Part shown: piece by piece, positions 38,970 through 49,600 of the stretch
Numbering within the stretch: position 1 is the first letter of the stretch
Layout of the letters: every line of letters begins with the position of its first letter
Assembly: GCA_017644325.1 (NCBI GenBank)
Contig: JAEPLS010000002.1
Location: 62,001 to 126,000, forward strand
Direction of reading: 5' to 3'
Length of the DNA stretch: 64,000 bases
From: Prochlorococcus marinus CUG1438
GTDB lineage: Bacteria > Cyanobacteriota > Cyanobacteriia > PCC-6307 > Cyanobiaceae
The notes under the pieces: model-generated
What the model was told of the DNA's origin: nothing
The model's database searches: none
Seen by the model: only the letters and a program-made list of their open reading frames with translations
Program-made: the position numbers and the translations under genes

Positions 38970-39116
38970 AATTAAAATAAGTTAAATGCTATATAAAGCA
39001 TATGTTTCCGAGAGTTTAGTATAAAGAGGTATCAAATGTCACGTCATTAGATATACAAAATACTAAATTAAAGGAACTAAATTTATGACCCAGAGTATAT
39101 TTTTAGAATTTTTTTG

Positions 39117-40184
39117 TTAGTAAGTGTAGCCTGCTACAAACAATTGCTCATCAGATGAAGGTTGAGATCCTCCTACGTAAGCACCTTTTGATGCTTCAGA
39201 GTTTGCTTGAGCTCTTGCTATTAATGCTTTTTGACCTCCTTCAACGTCGCTTCCTTTCCAGGCCTTTAAACATGAGTGCTGTAATGCTCTTCCATAGGAG
39301 AATGAAACATTCCATAAAGCTTTCCTGTAAAGAGTGTTCATATTATTTAAATAAATAGAAGCAGCTTCTTCGCTTAACCCCCCTGATAAGAAAACTATTC
39401 CAGGAACAGATGCAGGAACGCATCTTTCCATAGTTCTGATTGTCATTTCAGCAATTTTCATAGGATCAGCCTTTTTTGGACAATCTGCTCCATTAACCGT
39501 CATAGATGGTTTTAATAGAGTTCCTTCTAGAAAAACTCCATTTGCTTGACAGGCAATATAAACCTGCTTTATTACCTCTTCTTGGACTTCAGCAGTTTTT
39601 TCAATAGTATGATCGCCGTCCATTAAGATTTCAGGTTCAATAATTGGTACCAAACCAGATTCTTGAACTGATCTTGCATACCTTGCTAATCCCCAAGCAT
39701 TTTCTTGAATTGATAGTTTTGAAGGACTACCATCATTTGTAATTTGAAGAACTGCTCTCCACTTTGCAAATCTTGCACCTTGTTCATAATATTTTGCCGC
39801 TCTTTCAACTAACCCATCTAGGCCAGAGCAAAAAGTTTCTAAATCTCCTCCTCCTGGAAGTGGATTTAGCCCTTTATCGACCTTTATACCTGGAATAATA
39901 CCTAAATTATTTAGTTTCTCAACCATTGACTCACCATCTTGGTGATTCTGATAAAGAGTTTCCTCGAAGAGGATTGCACCACTTATATATTTGCCAAGAC
40001 CTTCTGTGGTAAAAAGCATTCCTCTATATGCCTTCCGATTGTCTTCAGTATTCTCAACGCCAATACCAGCAAGTCTTTTACCTATTGTTTTTGTGGATTC
40101 ATCTACAGCTAATATCCCTTTCCCTTTAGAAGCTAGTAATTGAGCATTTTCTTTAAGCTCATTTTTGTAATAATTTAAAGCCAT
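39117..40184 (-). CDS. Fructose-bisphosphate aldolase class I
   Basis: Metal-free Schiff-base aldolase of 355 residues: ALNYYKNELKENAQLLASKGKGILAVDEST and ENTEDNRKAYRGMLFTT are classic class I blocks. KWRAVLQITNDGSPS, VPIIEPEILMDGDH and FLSGGLSEEAASIYLNNMN follow. The C-terminal VAGYTY ends in the catalytically important tyrosine. Upstream of the class II gene on the same strand with its own 147-bp gap to it. In the family, class I enzymes differ from class II in metal need and so keep flux when metals are scarce; that is inference here. Confidence 0.96.
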   Translation of the reverse strand: MALNYYKNELKENAQLLASKGKGILAVDESTKTIGKRLAGIGVENTEDNRKAYRGMLFTTEGLGKYISGAILFEETLYQNHQDGESMVEKLNNLGIIPGIKVDKGLNPLPGGGDLETFCSGLDGLVERAAKYYEQGARFAKWRAVLQITNDGSPSKLSIQENAWGLARYARSVQESGLVPIIEPEILMDGDHTIEKTAEVQEEVIKQVYIACQANGVFLEGTLLKPSMTVNGADCPKKADPMKIAEMTIRTMERCVPASVPGIVFLSGGLSEEAASIYLNNMNTLYRKALWNVSFSYGRALQHSCLKAWKGSDVEGGQKALIARAQANSEASKGAYVGGSQPSSDEQLFVAGYTY

Positions 40185-40287
40185 TCTTTAATAATTTAGT
40201 TCTATTGATTTTTCCAGAATATGAAAAAAAAATAAAATTAATCTAATACTTTATCGGGTGATAATTGCTACTTATTAATGTATAGCC

Positions 40288-41385
40288 TTAAATTTTGATA
40301 CTTAATCCACTTTTCGAAGATTCTCTTATGGCTTCGCAAACTTTATGACTAGCGAGTCCCTCACATAAGCCTGGGATTACAGGTGTTTTATTCATTATAC
40401 TCTGAGCCCATAAATTTTGAATTCTCAAAACTGGAGCTATTCTGCCATCAGTCCATGTTTTTTTAAAATTAAAACTTGAATCTGCAGTTAGATTTTGTAC
40501 TTTATTTTCGTTGTTTGAATATTTCAAATTAAAACCATGTACATAATCTTTTTGGTTTTCGCTTTTAAGAATAAGTGAACCTTCGCTTCCATATATTTCT
40601 AAACTAAATCCCCTACCGTTTTTAGAAATCGATGATAAAGATACCTGACATGGAATAAGATTCGAGCTGTAGTTTGATATTTCTATATTGGCTAAACATA
40701 CATCTTCACTCGTAACATAATTTAAATCAGATGAATTAGGTAAAGGTCTTTTTTTTATTGATGTTGCTAACTTGCCATTCACGTTTATTGCTTCTCCAAA
40801 AAACCAATTCAACATATCGAATGCATGAGTACCCAAGGCGCCAATAACTCCTCCACCTTTTTCTTCCAATGAATACCAATTCCAGGATCTTTTGGGATCG
40901 GATCTACTGCCCATTAACCAATCTAATTTGACTAAATATATATCTCCTAAGATATTTTCATCAATAAGTTTTTTTGTCTGAAGGAAAAGAGGTACTGCTC
41001 TATATTCAAAATCAACACATACGCTTAAATTATTAATCAAAGATATTCTCTGAAGCTCTTCAATTTCTGAGGAGGATATTGAAACGGGTTTTTCTAGGAG
41101 CAAATTTTTATTATTCTCGAGAGCTTGTTTTGCTAACTTAAATCTTGATTCAGGAGGGGTGGCAATAATAATTCCATCAATTTTTGGAGATTTAACTAAT
41201 TCTTCCCAATTATGAAAAAAATCTAAGCCCGTTTCTTTTTCTAATATCGATTTTTGCTTTTTCTCGTAATGATAAATAGCTACAGGAGTTAAGTGATCAG
41301 ACTGCTTTAATGCCTCTAAATGAACTTTTTTCCCAAACCCAAGACCAGCGATTGCTATTTTTAATTTTTTATTTTTAGTATTCAT
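40288..41385 (-). CDS. Gfo/Idh/MocA-family NAD(P)-dependent oxidoreductase
   Basis: A 365-residue sugar or tetrapyrrole-type dehydrogenase. The N-terminal Rossmann motif IAIAGLGFGKKVHLEAL is followed by IIATPPESRFKLAKQALENNKNLLLEKPVS (the EKP motif) and the C-terminal domain with GGGVIGALGTHAFDMLNWFFG. The substrate is unknown. It starts just downstream of the 130-residue secreted protein gene (2-base gap), which itself follows accD, so all three may be cotranscribed. Confidence 0.9.
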   Translation of the reverse strand: MNTKNKKLKIAIAGLGFGKKVHLEALKQSDHLTPVAIYHYEKKQKSILEKETGLDFFHNWEELVKSPKIDGIIIATPPESRFKLAKQALENNKNLLLEKPVSISSSEIEELQRISLINNLSVCVDFEYRAVPLFLQTKKLIDENILGDIYLVKLDWLMGSRSDPKRSWNWYSLEEKGGGVIGALGTHAFDMLNWFFGEAINVNGKLATSIKKRPLPNSSDLNYVTSEDVCLANIEISNYSSNLIPCQVSLSSISKNGRGFSLEIYGSEGSLILKSENQKDYVHGFNLKYSNNENKVQNLTADSSFNFKKTWTDGRIAPVLRIQNLWAQSIMNKTPVIPGLCEGLASHKVCEAIRESSKSGLSIKI

Positions 41386-41387
41386 TC

Positions 41388-41780
41388 TTATCCATCAATA
41401 AACTCTGAACAGCTATTTTCAATAACAACATCTATAAGTTCATCATTATTAGAAGTTTGCCATTTTGAATTGAATTGAGGAATTCCATTAATTGATGTAT
41501 CTTTGAACTTTTTTTCGTTGCAATTAATTCTCATTACATAAAGTGATAACTCTCCATCATCATCAGAATTAGTGGGATTCTTAAAGAACTTTGTTAATAC
41601 ACTTATTTCACCATTTGGGAGCGGCTTAATACTCCCTTTATCAAGCCATTCTTTCCCATCACTATTCTCTTTAAGGAGAACCCAATCAACATTTCCTAAC
41701 GCATATGAATAGGAGGCAAAGTTTAAAATAAAGAGTAAAAGGCTTAAAGAAAAATAAAATAAATTAGAAATTATTCTCAT
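41388..41780 (-). CDS. Secreted protein, unknown (surface-adhesin-E-like pattern)
   Basis: 130 residues from an ATG at 41778-41780, one base after the accD stop; a TTG start at 41801 would overlap accD. A signal peptide (MRIISNLFYFSLSLLLFILN, cleavage after YSYA) leads a beta-rich domain. The layout NVDWVLLKENSDGKEWLDKGSI, then VLTKFFKN, then SLYVMRINCNEKKFKD resembles the surface-adhesin-E-like family, where a Trp start and a Y/W-rich sheet are common. That is a pattern impression, not a firm call. Two cysteines (NCNE, ENSCSE) could form a disulfide. Confidence 0.7.
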   Translation of the reverse strand: MRIISNLFYFSLSLLLFILNFASYSYALGNVDWVLLKENSDGKEWLDKGSIKPLPNGEISVLTKFFKNPTNSDDDGELSLYVMRINCNEKKFKDTSINGIPQFNSKWQTSNNDELIDVVIENSCSEFIDG

Positions 41781-41781
41781 T

Positions 41782-42711
41782 TTATATATTTGCTTCTGCA
41801 AGTTCTTTTACTCCATGGATTTTTAAAATTTTAGTCAAAGTAGTCTTGAGATCTTTCCTTTTCACTATTACATCAACAAAACCATGCTCAAGAAGATATT
41901 CAGCTGTTTGAAAATTATCGGGTAATTTTTCTCTTAATGTTTGTTCAATAACCCTTCTTCCCGCAAATCCAATAAGTGCTTTAGGTTCCGCCAAAATTAA
42001 ATCACCTAACATCGCAAAGCTGGCTGTTACACCTCCAGTGGTTGGATGAGTTAATAATGGCATATATAGGAGATTTTTCTCTTTATGTTTTTTTAGTGCT
42101 CCAGATATTTTTGCCATTTGCATTAGACTTAACATACCTTCTTGCATTCTTGCCCCACCTGATGCACAAACAATAAGAATTGGGTAATTTTCTAAAGTTG
42201 CTCTCTCAATTATCCTTGTAATTTTTTCACCAACTACTGAACCCATAGATCCTCCCATAAATCTAAAATCCATAACAGCTAATGCTAAAGGCATTGAATT
42301 TACAGAACAAAAACCTGTTATGACACCATCTCTTAAACCTGTACCTGCTTGACTTTCTTTAATTCGGTCAGCATAAGACCTTCTATCTTTAAAACCTAAA
42401 GGATCTGTAGGACTTAGTGAACTATCAAATTCTTTAAATGAATTTTTATCAGCAATTATATTTATCCTTTCATCACTATTAATTCTATTATGGTGACCAC
42501 AATTACTACAAACATTGAAATTTGAAATTAGGTCTTTTCTATAGGCTACTTGCGAACACTCTGAACATTTAACCCACAAACCATCTCCTTCGTCAGTATC
42601 TTGGGATACTTTCCCAACAAATTGATCTTTACGCCTTGCGGCAAACCAGTCGATTAATGACACAACGTTTCCTTTTTTTCTATTTAAATCTAAGTTAGGT
42701 ACTTTTATCAA
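41782..42711 (-). CDS. accD: Acetyl-CoA carboxylase carboxyltransferase subunit beta
   Basis: Part of the carboxyltransferase that makes malonyl-CoA for fatty acids. It has 309 residues. A four-cysteine zinc ribbon [20 protein letters not shown] followed by SNCGHH lies near residues 50-76. The crotonase-fold core follows: [62 protein letters not shown]. Length and zinc domain are typical of AccD. It is transcribed ahead of the secreted-protein and Gfo/Idh genes. Confidence 0.98.
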   Translation of the reverse strand: MIKVPNLDLNRKKGNVVSLIDWFAARRKDQFVGKVSQDTDEGDGLWVKCSECSQVAYRKDLISNFNVCSNCGHHNRINSDERINIIADKNSFKEFDSSLSPTDPLGFKDRRSYADRIKESQAGTGLRDGVITGFCSVNSMPLALAVMDFRFMGGSMGSVVGEKITRIIERATLENYPILIVCASGGARMQEGMLSLMQMAKISGALKKHKEKNLLYMPLLTHPTTGGVTASFAMLGDLILAEPKALIGFAGRRVIEQTLREKLPDNFQTAEYLLEHGFVDVIVKRKDLKTTLTKILKIHGVKELAEANI

Positions 42712-42801
42712 GAAAGATATATAAATATTTGAGATTTTCTAAATTAGAAACTCCTCAAAGTTAGAAATATAATTATTTGAGTTAATAATCGAAATTAATT
42801 A

Positions 42802-43698
42802 TTATTTATTTTTCTCCTCAATCATTTTATGAATTATTGGAGTAAGAATTAGTTCCATTGCAAAACCCATTTTCCCACCATTTACAACGATACTTGTTGG
42901 ACTTGACATAAATGAATCGTTAATCATTCCAAGCAAGTATTGAAAATCAATACCCCATTTCTCTCTTGCACCTTTCCTGAAATGTATTATCACAAAGCTC
43001 TCATCAGGAGTTGGGATATTTCTGCATATGAAAGGATTTGAAGTGTCAATTGTGGGAATTCTTTGGAAATTAATATCGGTTTTGCTGAATTGTGGGCAGA
43101 TGTGATTTATATAATCAGGCATTCTTCTCAATATCGTATCCACAATGGTTTCCGCTGAGTAACCTCTCTCTGCGTTATCTCTATGGATTTTTTGAATCCA
43201 CTCTAAATTTGTTATTGGAACAACGCCAACAAGTAAATCAGCATATGACGCCACATTGTATCCATCACCTTCTACCCCGCCATGCAAACCTTCATAAAAA
43301 AGTACATCTGTTCCCTCAGGAATATCTTCCCATGGAGTAAATTGCCCAGGTTCTAGGGATGTCCCAAGTCTTGTATTATGTTCTTCTGCTTCTTCAAGAC
43401 TATGTAGATAATATCTTTTCTTTCCTCCTCCAGTTTCACCATAGATTTTAAAAAGTTCTTCTAACTTGTCAAAAAGATTAGCTTCTGGACCAAAATGAGA
43501 GAAATTTTCACCTTTTGCAAGAGCGTCTGCCATAGCTTTTTTCATAGGCATTCTTTCAAATCTGTGGTAACTATCACCTTCTACAACTGCTGGAACAATA
43601 TCTTCTCTGGCAAAAATATGCTCAAAGGCTCTTTTTACTGTACTTGTTCCTGCTCCTGAAGATCCTGTTACAGCGACTACTGGATGACGTTTTGACAT
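42802..43698 (-). CDS. prk: Phosphoribulokinase
   Basis: Calvin-cycle kinase making ribulose-1,5-bisphosphate. It has 298 residues, the shorter type. The P-loop is GSSGAGTSTV near residues 12-21; EGDSYHRFERMPMKKAMA, HFGPEANLFDKLEELF and DVLFYEGLHGGV (Walker B) follow. The short length and lack of a cysteine-regulated N-terminal loop resemble the bacterial-type PRK rather than the plant-type with CP12 control. I cannot see CP12 in the window. Confidence 0.95.
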   Translation of the reverse strand: MSKRHPVVAVTGSSGAGTSTVKRAFEHIFAREDIVPAVVEGDSYHRFERMPMKKAMADALAKGENFSHFGPEANLFDKLEELFKIYGETGGGKKRYYLHSLEEAEEHNTRLGTSLEPGQFTPWEDIPEGTDVLFYEGLHGGVEGDGYNVASYADLLVGVVPITNLEWIQKIHRDNAERGYSAETIVDTILRRMPDYINHICPQFSKTDINFQRIPTIDTSNPFICRNIPTPDESFVIIHFRKGAREKWGIDFQYLLGMINDSFMSSPTSIVVNGGKMGFAMELILTPIIHKMIEEKNK

Positions 43699-43787
43699 TT
43701 TTTAAAAACAATATCTAATGATTCTGACAGGTCATATGCCAACTTTATGTTTTACTTAAAAATATTTTTTTATTTATTAATTTTTTT

Positions 43788-44861
43788 TTAAATTTCATCC
43801 ATTATTTTATCTCCGATTTCACTGCAAGATAAAACTTGAGTAGACCCATCAGCTAAATCTGCTGTTCTAAATCCTTTTGATAAAACCTTATCAATGGCAG
43901 TTTCTAAATTTTCCGCAGCTTCTTCTTCATTTAATCCAATTTTTAGCATCATGGAAGCAGATAAAAGCATTGCAATAGGATTAGCTATGTTTTTACCAGC
44001 TATATCAGGAGCTGAACCATGAACAGGTTCAAAAACACCTGGCCCATTATTGTTTAAAGAAGCAGATGGAAGCATACCAATAGAACCAGTTAACATTGCG
44101 GCTAAATCGCTTAATATATCTCCAAATAAATTACTAGTTAAAATCACATCAAATTGACCAGGATCTCTAACTAATTGCATTGCGGCATTATCAACGTACA
44201 TATTGCTTAGAGATATATTTTTATCTTTTGAGGTGATATTTAAAACTGTATCTCTCCACAATTGACTAACCTCAAGAACGTTTGATTTATCAACAGAACA
44301 TATTTTTTTATTTCTTTGGTTAGCAATTTTTATTGCTATTTCAGTTATTCTTTCTATTTCGGTCGAATCATAAACCATCGTATTGAAAGCTTTTGGGATT
44401 TTTGTATTTGTTATATGTCCTCTTGGTTTTCCAAAATAAATTCCCCCTATTAATTCTCTTACAACAATAAGATCTACATGCTCAACGATTTCTTTTTTTA
44501 ATGTACTTGCTCCCAAGAGAGATTTTCTTATTTTAACAGGCCTGATATTTGCGAAAAGGTTTAGGGCAGATCTTAACTTTAGTAACCCACTTTCTGGCCT
44601 TAATTCTCTTGCAAGAGAATCATATTTTATATCTCCAACACATGCTAAAAGTACTGCATCACTTTTTTTGCATTGATCTAGTGTTTCTTCTGGAGCAGGA
44701 GTACCATATTTTTCATATGCTATCCCTCCAAATAATTTTTCAATAATCTCAATATCGAAATTATGATTTTTTGAAAGCTTTTTTAGAACTTTTTTTGAAA
44801 CTTCTGAAATCTCTGGTCCAATTCCGTCACCTGACAATAAAACAATCTTATATTTCTTCAT
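43788..44861 (-). CDS. leuB: 3-Isopropylmalate dehydrogenase
   Basis: Leucine synthesis: oxidises and decarboxylates 3-isopropylmalate with NAD. It has 357 residues. IVLLSGDGIGPEISEVSKKVL opens it; the substrate residues lie in LRPESGLLKLRSALNLFANIRP and VVRELIGGIYFG; the metal Asp residues lie in YVDNAAMQLVRDPGQFDVILTSNLFGDILSD; and NAD-binding GSAPDIAGKNIANP. It is the last gene of the long minus-strand train. Confidence 0.97.
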   Translation of the reverse strand: MKKYKIVLLSGDGIGPEISEVSKKVLKKLSKNHNFDIEIIEKLFGGIAYEKYGTPAPEETLDQCKKSDAVLLACVGDIKYDSLARELRPESGLLKLRSALNLFANIRPVKIRKSLLGASTLKKEIVEHVDLIVVRELIGGIYFGKPRGHITNTKIPKAFNTMVYDSTEIERITEIAIKIANQRNKKICSVDKSNVLEVSQLWRDTVLNITSKDKNISLSNMYVDNAAMQLVRDPGQFDVILTSNLFGDILSDLAAMLTGSIGMLPSASLNNNGPGVFEPVHGSAPDIAGKNIANPIAMLLSASMMLKIGLNEEEAAENLETAIDKVLSKGFRTADLADGSTQVLSCSEIGDKIMDEI

Positions 44862-44889
44862 TTAAATTTTTGTTTAATAGAACAATAAA

Positions 44890-45924
44890 TTATTGCTTGT
44901 CTAATTGTCTAAGTTTTTTTGCTAATTCTGGTAATTTTTTAAAAATACTTGAACTTCTTAGCCATGATTTATTTTCCATCGCGGGGAAACCACTAATCAC
45001 CTTGCCATCTTCTATGTCACAATGGATTCCGCATTTTGAACTCGCAATGACATTATTACCAACTTTTACCCTATTATTGACTCCTACTTGCCCTGCCAAA
45101 ATAACACCATCTCCAATATTTGCTCCTCCAGCAATACCAACTTGAGCTGCAAATGCACAATTCTTTCCAATTTTTACGCCATGACCTATTTGTATTAAAT
45201 TATCCAACTTAGTTCCCTCATCAATAAATGTAAATCCAACTGCGGGTCTATCAATACAACAATTAGTTCCAATTTCTACAAAACTCATTATTTTTACACC
45301 ACCTTTTTGCGGCATCTTTACCCATTTGCCATTTTCAGGAATAAAACCAAATCCCTCTGATCCAATAACAGAATTTGAATTAATTACACAATTATTTTTT
45401 AAAGTGGTATTTTCGTAAATAACACAATTTGGATGAATTATATTATTATTTCCTATTCGAACATTGCCTAAAATTGATGATCCAGGAAGTATATGATTAT
45501 TATCTCCAATTACAGTATTTTCTCCAATATAGACATTAGGACCAATATGGCAATCTATTCCAATTATTGCTGTTTTATCTATAACTGCTGAAGGATGAAT
45601 ACCTGGTTTGAAATTAATGGTTTTATATAAACAATCCAATACTTCTGCAAATGCAATTCTTGGATTTTTAACGATTATGTTTGATATATTGAGTTTCTTT
45701 AGGGCACTAACGATTTCATCGTTGTTAGTGGTTATTATTGCTGATGCTTTAGTTTGATCTAATTTTTCTTTAAGAATATTATTTTCTTCTAAAAAAGATA
45801 TTTGATGTTTAACTGCAGCATCTAATGAGGCAGCATCATCTATATTTAAATCATCGAAAATATTGGCACTAATAAAATTTGAATTTCCTTTTTTTATTAG
45901 ATCAACTAAATCACTTAAAAGCAT
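44890..45924 (-). CDS. lpxD: UDP-3-O-acylglucosamine N-acyltransferase
   Basis: Third step of lipid A synthesis: adds a 3-hydroxyacyl chain to the glucosamine amine. It has 344 residues. The N-terminal uridine-binding domain is followed by a left-handed beta helix of hexapeptide repeats (IHPSAVIDKTAIIGIDCHIGPNVYIG onward). The catalytic His is in QIGHGVKIGKN, with GFGFIPENGKWVKMPQKGG as the family loop. With lptB elsewhere in the window this supports an outer membrane carrying LPS. Confidence 0.95.
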   Translation of the reverse strand: MLLSDLVDLIKKGNSNFISANIFDDLNIDDAASLDAAVKHQISFLEENNILKEKLDQTKASAIITTNNDEIVSALKKLNISNIIVKNPRIAFAEVLDCLYKTINFKPGIHPSAVIDKTAIIGIDCHIGPNVYIGENTVIGDNNHILPGSSILGNVRIGNNNIIHPNCVIYENTTLKNNCVINSNSVIGSEGFGFIPENGKWVKMPQKGGVKIMSFVEIGTNCCIDRPAVGFTFIDEGTKLDNLIQIGHGVKIGKNCAFAAQVGIAGGANIGDGVILAGQVGVNNRVKVGNNVIASSKCGIHCDIEDGKVISGFPAMENKSWLRSSSIFKKLPELAKKLRQLDKQ

Positions 45925-45944
45925 TTTTCAGTTTTAATTTTTTT

Positions 45945-47027
45945 CTAAGAGAGAGCAAGAACATCTCTATGTACGACAATTATCGAGGAGTTGTTATTTT
46001 CTTTATTATTTAAGATACTTCTTAATTTGTCACTACTTATTGATACTAAACCTTTTGCAACTTCTTTATCATTTATATTTACGATTTTAACTGCCTGATT
46101 AATCGTAAAGTTTCCTTCTACATTCTTAACACCAACCGCTAAAAGTGAGGCACCTTTTTTTTTAATTGCAAAAGAAGCGCCATCATCTAAAGTAATTTTT
46201 CCTACTGTTTGAATTGCATGTGAAAGCCAACTTTTTTTGTTTCCAATAGGTTTTTCTACAGGATAAAATAAAGTTCCAATTTTATTATCATTAAATATTT
46301 CAATTAAGTTTTTTTTATTAGTACCATCAACTAGTTGGACTTCGACTCCTCCTTTTGTTGCTATTTCTGCAGAAATTAATTTTGTTGAGATTCCTCCTGT
46401 TCCCCATTCATTATTTGAGTTTTGAATATTTTTATCTTTAATTTCCTTTAATTCACTATTATGAACTTCTTTAATAGGATGCGCATCTTTATTATTACGT
46501 GGATCTTTTGAATATAGATTTTCAATATCGGTTAATAAAATAAGCTTGTTAGCATTTATAGCTAAGGCAACTAAAGCAGAGAGGGTATCATTATCTCCAT
46601 ATTTAAGCTCTTCATTTGCTACGGTATCATTTTCATTTACTATTGGAATAACATTCAAATCGATTAATCTTTTTAAAGTTTTTGAAGCGTTATTAAAGGA
46701 TTCTCGTGAATTGAAATCAGCTTTAGTAATTAAAATTTGAGCAATATTAAGACCTAATTTATTAAATACTTTATCGTATAAGGACATTAAATTAACTTGA
46801 CCTACTGCGGCAGTAGCTTGAAGGGTACTTAAGTCATTTGGTCTTGTTTTAATATTTAACTTTTGGCAACCTAATCCAACGGCTCCACTAGTTACTAAAA
46901 TTAACTTGTTTCCTTTTGAAAGAAAACTTGTAAATGATCTAGAAAGGTTTTCAATAACTTCTTCTGTAGATATTTCCTCTGTTCCTCTTAAAATACTAGT
47001 ACCAATTTTTATAACCCAAGTTTTCAT
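45945..47027 (-). CDS. proB: Glutamate 5-kinase
   Basis: First step of proline synthesis: phosphorylates glutamate. It has 360 residues. The kinase domain has [36 protein letters not shown] (substrate) and [24 protein letters not shown]. The C-terminal PUA domain ([35 protein letters not shown]) completes the full-length form. Its ATG overlaps the yqeG stop by four bases (ATGA). Confidence 0.97.
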   Translation of the reverse strand: MKTWVIKIGTSILRGTEEISTEEVIENLSRSFTSFLSKGNKLILVTSGAVGLGCQKLNIKTRPNDLSTLQATAAVGQVNLMSLYDKVFNKLGLNIAQILITKADFNSRESFNNASKTLKRLIDLNVIPIVNENDTVANEELKYGDNDTLSALVALAINANKLILLTDIENLYSKDPRNNKDAHPIKEVHNSELKEIKDKNIQNSNNEWGTGGISTKLISAEIATKGGVEVQLVDGTNKKNLIEIFNDNKIGTLFYPVEKPIGNKKSWLSHAIQTVGKITLDDGASFAIKKKGASLLAVGVKNVEGNFTINQAVKIVNINDKEVAKGLVSISSDKLRSILNNKENNNSSIIVVHRDVLALS

Positions 47028-47518
47028 TTTATAAAATTAGAAATTATTTTTTCTATTGTCAAAGTTAAATTAAATTTTATAGGCAAGCCATCTCTATTTA
47101 ATCTCTTAACTAATATTGTTTTTATACCACATCTATTCCCAACAATAATATCTGTAAAAATTCTGTCTCCAATAATGGCTATATTTTTTGGCTCTCTGCC
47201 AATTTCTTTGATAGCAGACAAAGTTACTTTTTTTCTAGGTTTTGATGCATTGTATTTATACCTTAAATTTAATTCATTCGCTATTTTTACGATTCTTTTT
47301 TTTGATGGATTATTACTTATTAGATATAAGGAGAAAAGTTTTTTAGATTCTATGATCCAATCTTTTACAGCTTTTGGGATCATATTTGATTTTCTATTTA
47401 CTAGAGTCCCATCCACGTCTAGCAATAAAGAATTAACTCCTTTTTTTTGCAACTCAGATTGAGAAATATTATATATTGGTAAGTTTGAATCCCAATTGAC
47501 TTTTAGGATAGATCTCAT
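47024..47518 (-). CDS. YqeG-family HAD phosphatase
   Basis: A 164-residue HAD superfamily IIIA phosphatase. Motif I is [12 protein letters not shown], motif II is [12 protein letters not shown], and motif III/IV is [24 protein letters not shown]. These are the YqeG/PGP-like features; members dephosphorylate phosphatidylglycerophosphate in plants and cyanobacteria (PGP phosphatase), or have unknown roles in Firmicutes. pgsA, which makes that phosphate, lies 7 kb away, so a PGP phosphatase role is plausible but unproven. It overlaps proB by four bases. Confidence 0.85.
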   Translation of the reverse strand: MRSILKVNWDSNLPIYNISQSELQKKGVNSLLLDVDGTLVNRKSNMIPKAVKDWIIESKKLFSLYLISNNPSKKRIVKIANELNLRYKYNASKPRKKVTLSAIKEIGREPKNIAIIGDRIFTDIIVGNRCGIKTILVKRLNRDGLPIKFNLTLTIEKIISNFIK

Positions 47519-47523
47519 TTATT

Positions 47524-48060
47524 TTAATAACTACTTTTTTCAAGCTCAGTTTCAATCAAAGGTTGAATTTTGTCGAACTCATCATCTTCAACTAATAAGG
47601 CACCTTTGTCTTTTAATCTACCCACAATAAAAAAAGGATCTAGTGGTATGTATAAGCCATATTCTTGGTCAAAAAGATTAAAGTTAACGAGCAATTCATA
47701 ACTCTCACTATCATCATCGACGTAATCTTCTTCTAATTCATCGTAAATTGATTCTTCAAGTTCTCCTGATACTGTTAGTGTAACTGCTGATCTGATAAGT
47801 CTTAAATCATGTTCTTGAAGGACTGCTTCAGCATTTTTTAGTATTTGTTCATTTTTATCTATTTTCTCAATTAGTTCAGGTTCATCTTTTTCATTTATCT
47901 TAAAAAGACTTACTGGTGTATCAACTGGCGTTAATAAAGCATATTCTTGGCCTTCAACACTTACTAATTGTTCAAGATAACAAAATAGCTCGTTTCCATT
48001 TGAGTCAAATAATAAAAGAGTCTGTGCATCATAATTATCATTTGAATTGGCTTCTTTCAT
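47524..48060 (-). CDS. DUF3727 protein (cyanobacterial/plastid family)
   Basis: A 178-residue protein: TLLLFDSNGNELFCYLEQLVSVEGQEYALLTPVDTPVSLF is the N-terminal domain typical of DUF3727 proteins, followed by an acidic hinge (ELEEDYVDDDSESYELL) and a C-terminal half LYIPLDPFFIVGRLKDKGALLVEDDEFDKIQPLIETEL. No catalytic motif is known to me. The location between yqeG and ruvX is a recurring order in cyanobacteria as I recall, but I could not check it. Confidence 0.82.
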   Translation of the reverse strand: MKEANSNDNYDAQTLLLFDSNGNELFCYLEQLVSVEGQEYALLTPVDTPVSLFKINEKDEPELIEKIDKNEQILKNAEAVLQEHDLRLIRSAVTLTVSGELEESIYDELEEDYVDDDSESYELLVNFNLFDQEYGLYIPLDPFFIVGRLKDKGALLVEDDEFDKIQPLIETELEKSSY

Positions 48061-48086
48061 TTAAAAATTATCTATCCTTTTTAATA

Positions 48087-48548
48087 CTAATATTTTATCT
48101 GATGTTTACCAGCTATTTCTTCTAATTCAGGACCTTCTTCAATCCATTGTTCAAGTATTATTTTTGCTGAAAAACTATCAATCAATCCGGATTTATCTTT
48201 TTTTATTCCAAATCTATCTGAAGATTCCCAAGTTGAACTATGTTCGTTGACGAAAGAAAAAGGCAGTTTTAATTCATTTGAAAGTAATTGGCCGTAATTC
48301 TTACAGTCAATAGCTTGGGTGGTCATAAGACCTTTCTCATCAAGAGGAATACCCACAATAAAACCAGTCAAATTTAATTCATCTATATGATTTCTAATAA
48401 TTTTAATCTCTTGATTATTTTCAACCCTTTTTACCGCTGGAAGTATATTTGTTGTAATGCATAGGGGATCACAATAGGCTAATCCTACTCTTTTGGTGCC
48501 AACATCCAAACTCAGAATTGACTTGGGTTTGGGTTTGCAAAATTTCAC
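48087..48548 (-). CDS. ruvX: Putative pre-16S rRNA nuclease / Holliday junction resolvase YqgF (RuvX)
   Basis: A 153-residue RNase H-like fold enzyme: [18 protein letters not shown] (catalytic Asp), [12 protein letters not shown] (family G-P block), [10 protein letters not shown] with Glu, and a final Asp in [22 protein letters not shown]. It is the YqgF family that processes the 16S rRNA 5' end. It starts with GTG overlapping the stop of the GNAT-like gene (GTGA). Confidence 0.92.
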   Translation of the reverse strand: MKFCKPKPKSILSLDVGTKRVGLAYCDPLCITTNILPAVKRVENNQEIKIIRNHIDELNLTGFIVGIPLDEKGLMTTQAIDCKNYGQLLSNELKLPFSFVNEHSSTWESSDRFGIKKDKSGLIDSFSAKIILEQWIEEGPELEEIAGKHQIKY

Positions 48549-49600
48549 TTTGTTTTTAATGGAAAAGGGGATGGATATGGATTACCTTGTGGACTTAATT
48601 TTTCAAAGATTGATTCCAAAGATTGATTTATTTTATTTACTTGTTTGGCTTCATTTTTAACAATTGTGTTTCTTATAAGAATAATTTCTTGATTTTTTTC
48701 TTTGAGATTACATTCTTCGAGAAAAAAATTTAATTGTGAATTCTCTTTATATGTTTTTAAATATGAAACAGGAGATTTTTCAAAAAATCTTTTTATAAAT
48801 TCTTTTAAAATAGGATTAAATCTCTTATCCCAATATCTGCTTATTGTTAAAGTATAAATTTCTTCGTTTTGATAATTTATATCTTTTAAAATTGTACATA
48901 AGATTGAATTTTCATATATTAAGGCACCACTTTTAGAGTTATTTCTTTTAAGGATGTCGTCTTGATCAAAATCTAAAATATTTCTTATTAGAGGAGATTG
49001 ATTCGATCTTATGAAATTCACTATTTTTAATATATTTTGCTTATTAATCTTATGGAATTCATTAATTAATGCATAGGAATTGGAATTTTGCTTTATATGT
49101 TTATTGAGAGCAGAACCATCCCAAAGGATTATCTCACCTAACGGTTGAAAGCCTAATTCTCTTGAGGTTGATATGAGGTCAACATTATTTATATCAGCGT
49201 TAATTATCCAACTTGAAGTTTTGATATCTTTTATTGAGATAGATTTTTTTATCAATCCTAAAGTTAATTGTTTATCTGTTAACGAACACTTGCCGTTAAT
49301 CAATTTGGGCTTAGATATTTTTAAGCAAGTCTCTTTTTTGTTTAAAGGAAAAATATTTAAATAACCAATAATTTCGTTTCCATATATAGCAATTATGCAT
49401 TTATTTTTATTTTTCTTAAGATTATTTAAAAAAATTTTTAAGTCATCAAAGGTATTTATAATTGCCATCTTTAAAAACCAATTATTCAATTCCTTATTTT
49501 TAATATCTATTAAAAGGTTTAAGTGCCTTATGTGGAGTTCTTCAAAAGTTACTTCCATTCCTTTTTTAGATTGAAAAGAATAAGAGATATCTTTTTTCAT
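48545..49600 (-). CDS. Uncharacterised protein with GNAT-like layout
   Basis: A 351-residue protein, not firmly recognised. The N-terminal half ([27 protein letters not shown], then [20 protein letters not shown]) looks like a GNAT acetyltransferase N-domain, followed by [10 protein letters not shown] and [16 protein letters not shown] as in GNAT ends. The acetyl-CoA loop Q/RxxGxG/A is not obvious. A second half (residues about 190-325) repeats a helix-strand layout with [22 protein letters not shown]. It may be a degenerate tandem GNAT. It is adjacent to CofE-like (0-base gap) and overlaps ruvX by four bases. Confidence 0.65.
   Translation of the reverse strand: MKKDISYSFQSKKGMEVTFEELHIRHLNLLIDIKNKELNNWFLKMAIINTFDDLKIFLNNLKKNKNKCIIAIYGNEIIGYLNIFPLNKKETCLKISKPKLINGKCSLTDKQLTLGLIKKSISIKDIKTSSWIINADINNVDLISTSRELGFQPLGEIILWDGSALNKHIKQNSNSYALINEFHKINKQNILKIVNFIRSNQSPLIRNILDFDQDDILKRNNSKSGALIYENSILCTILKDINYQNEEIYTLTISRYWDKRFNPILKEFIKRFFEKSPVSYLKTYKENSQLNFFLEECNLKEKNQEIILIRNTIVKNEAKQVNKINQSLESIFEKLSPQGNPYPSPFPLKTK

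Noticed and set aside
40185-40287. A small gene between the class I aldolase and Gfo/Idh genes
   Set aside because: No frame beyond a few codons with plausible composition is present in either strand.
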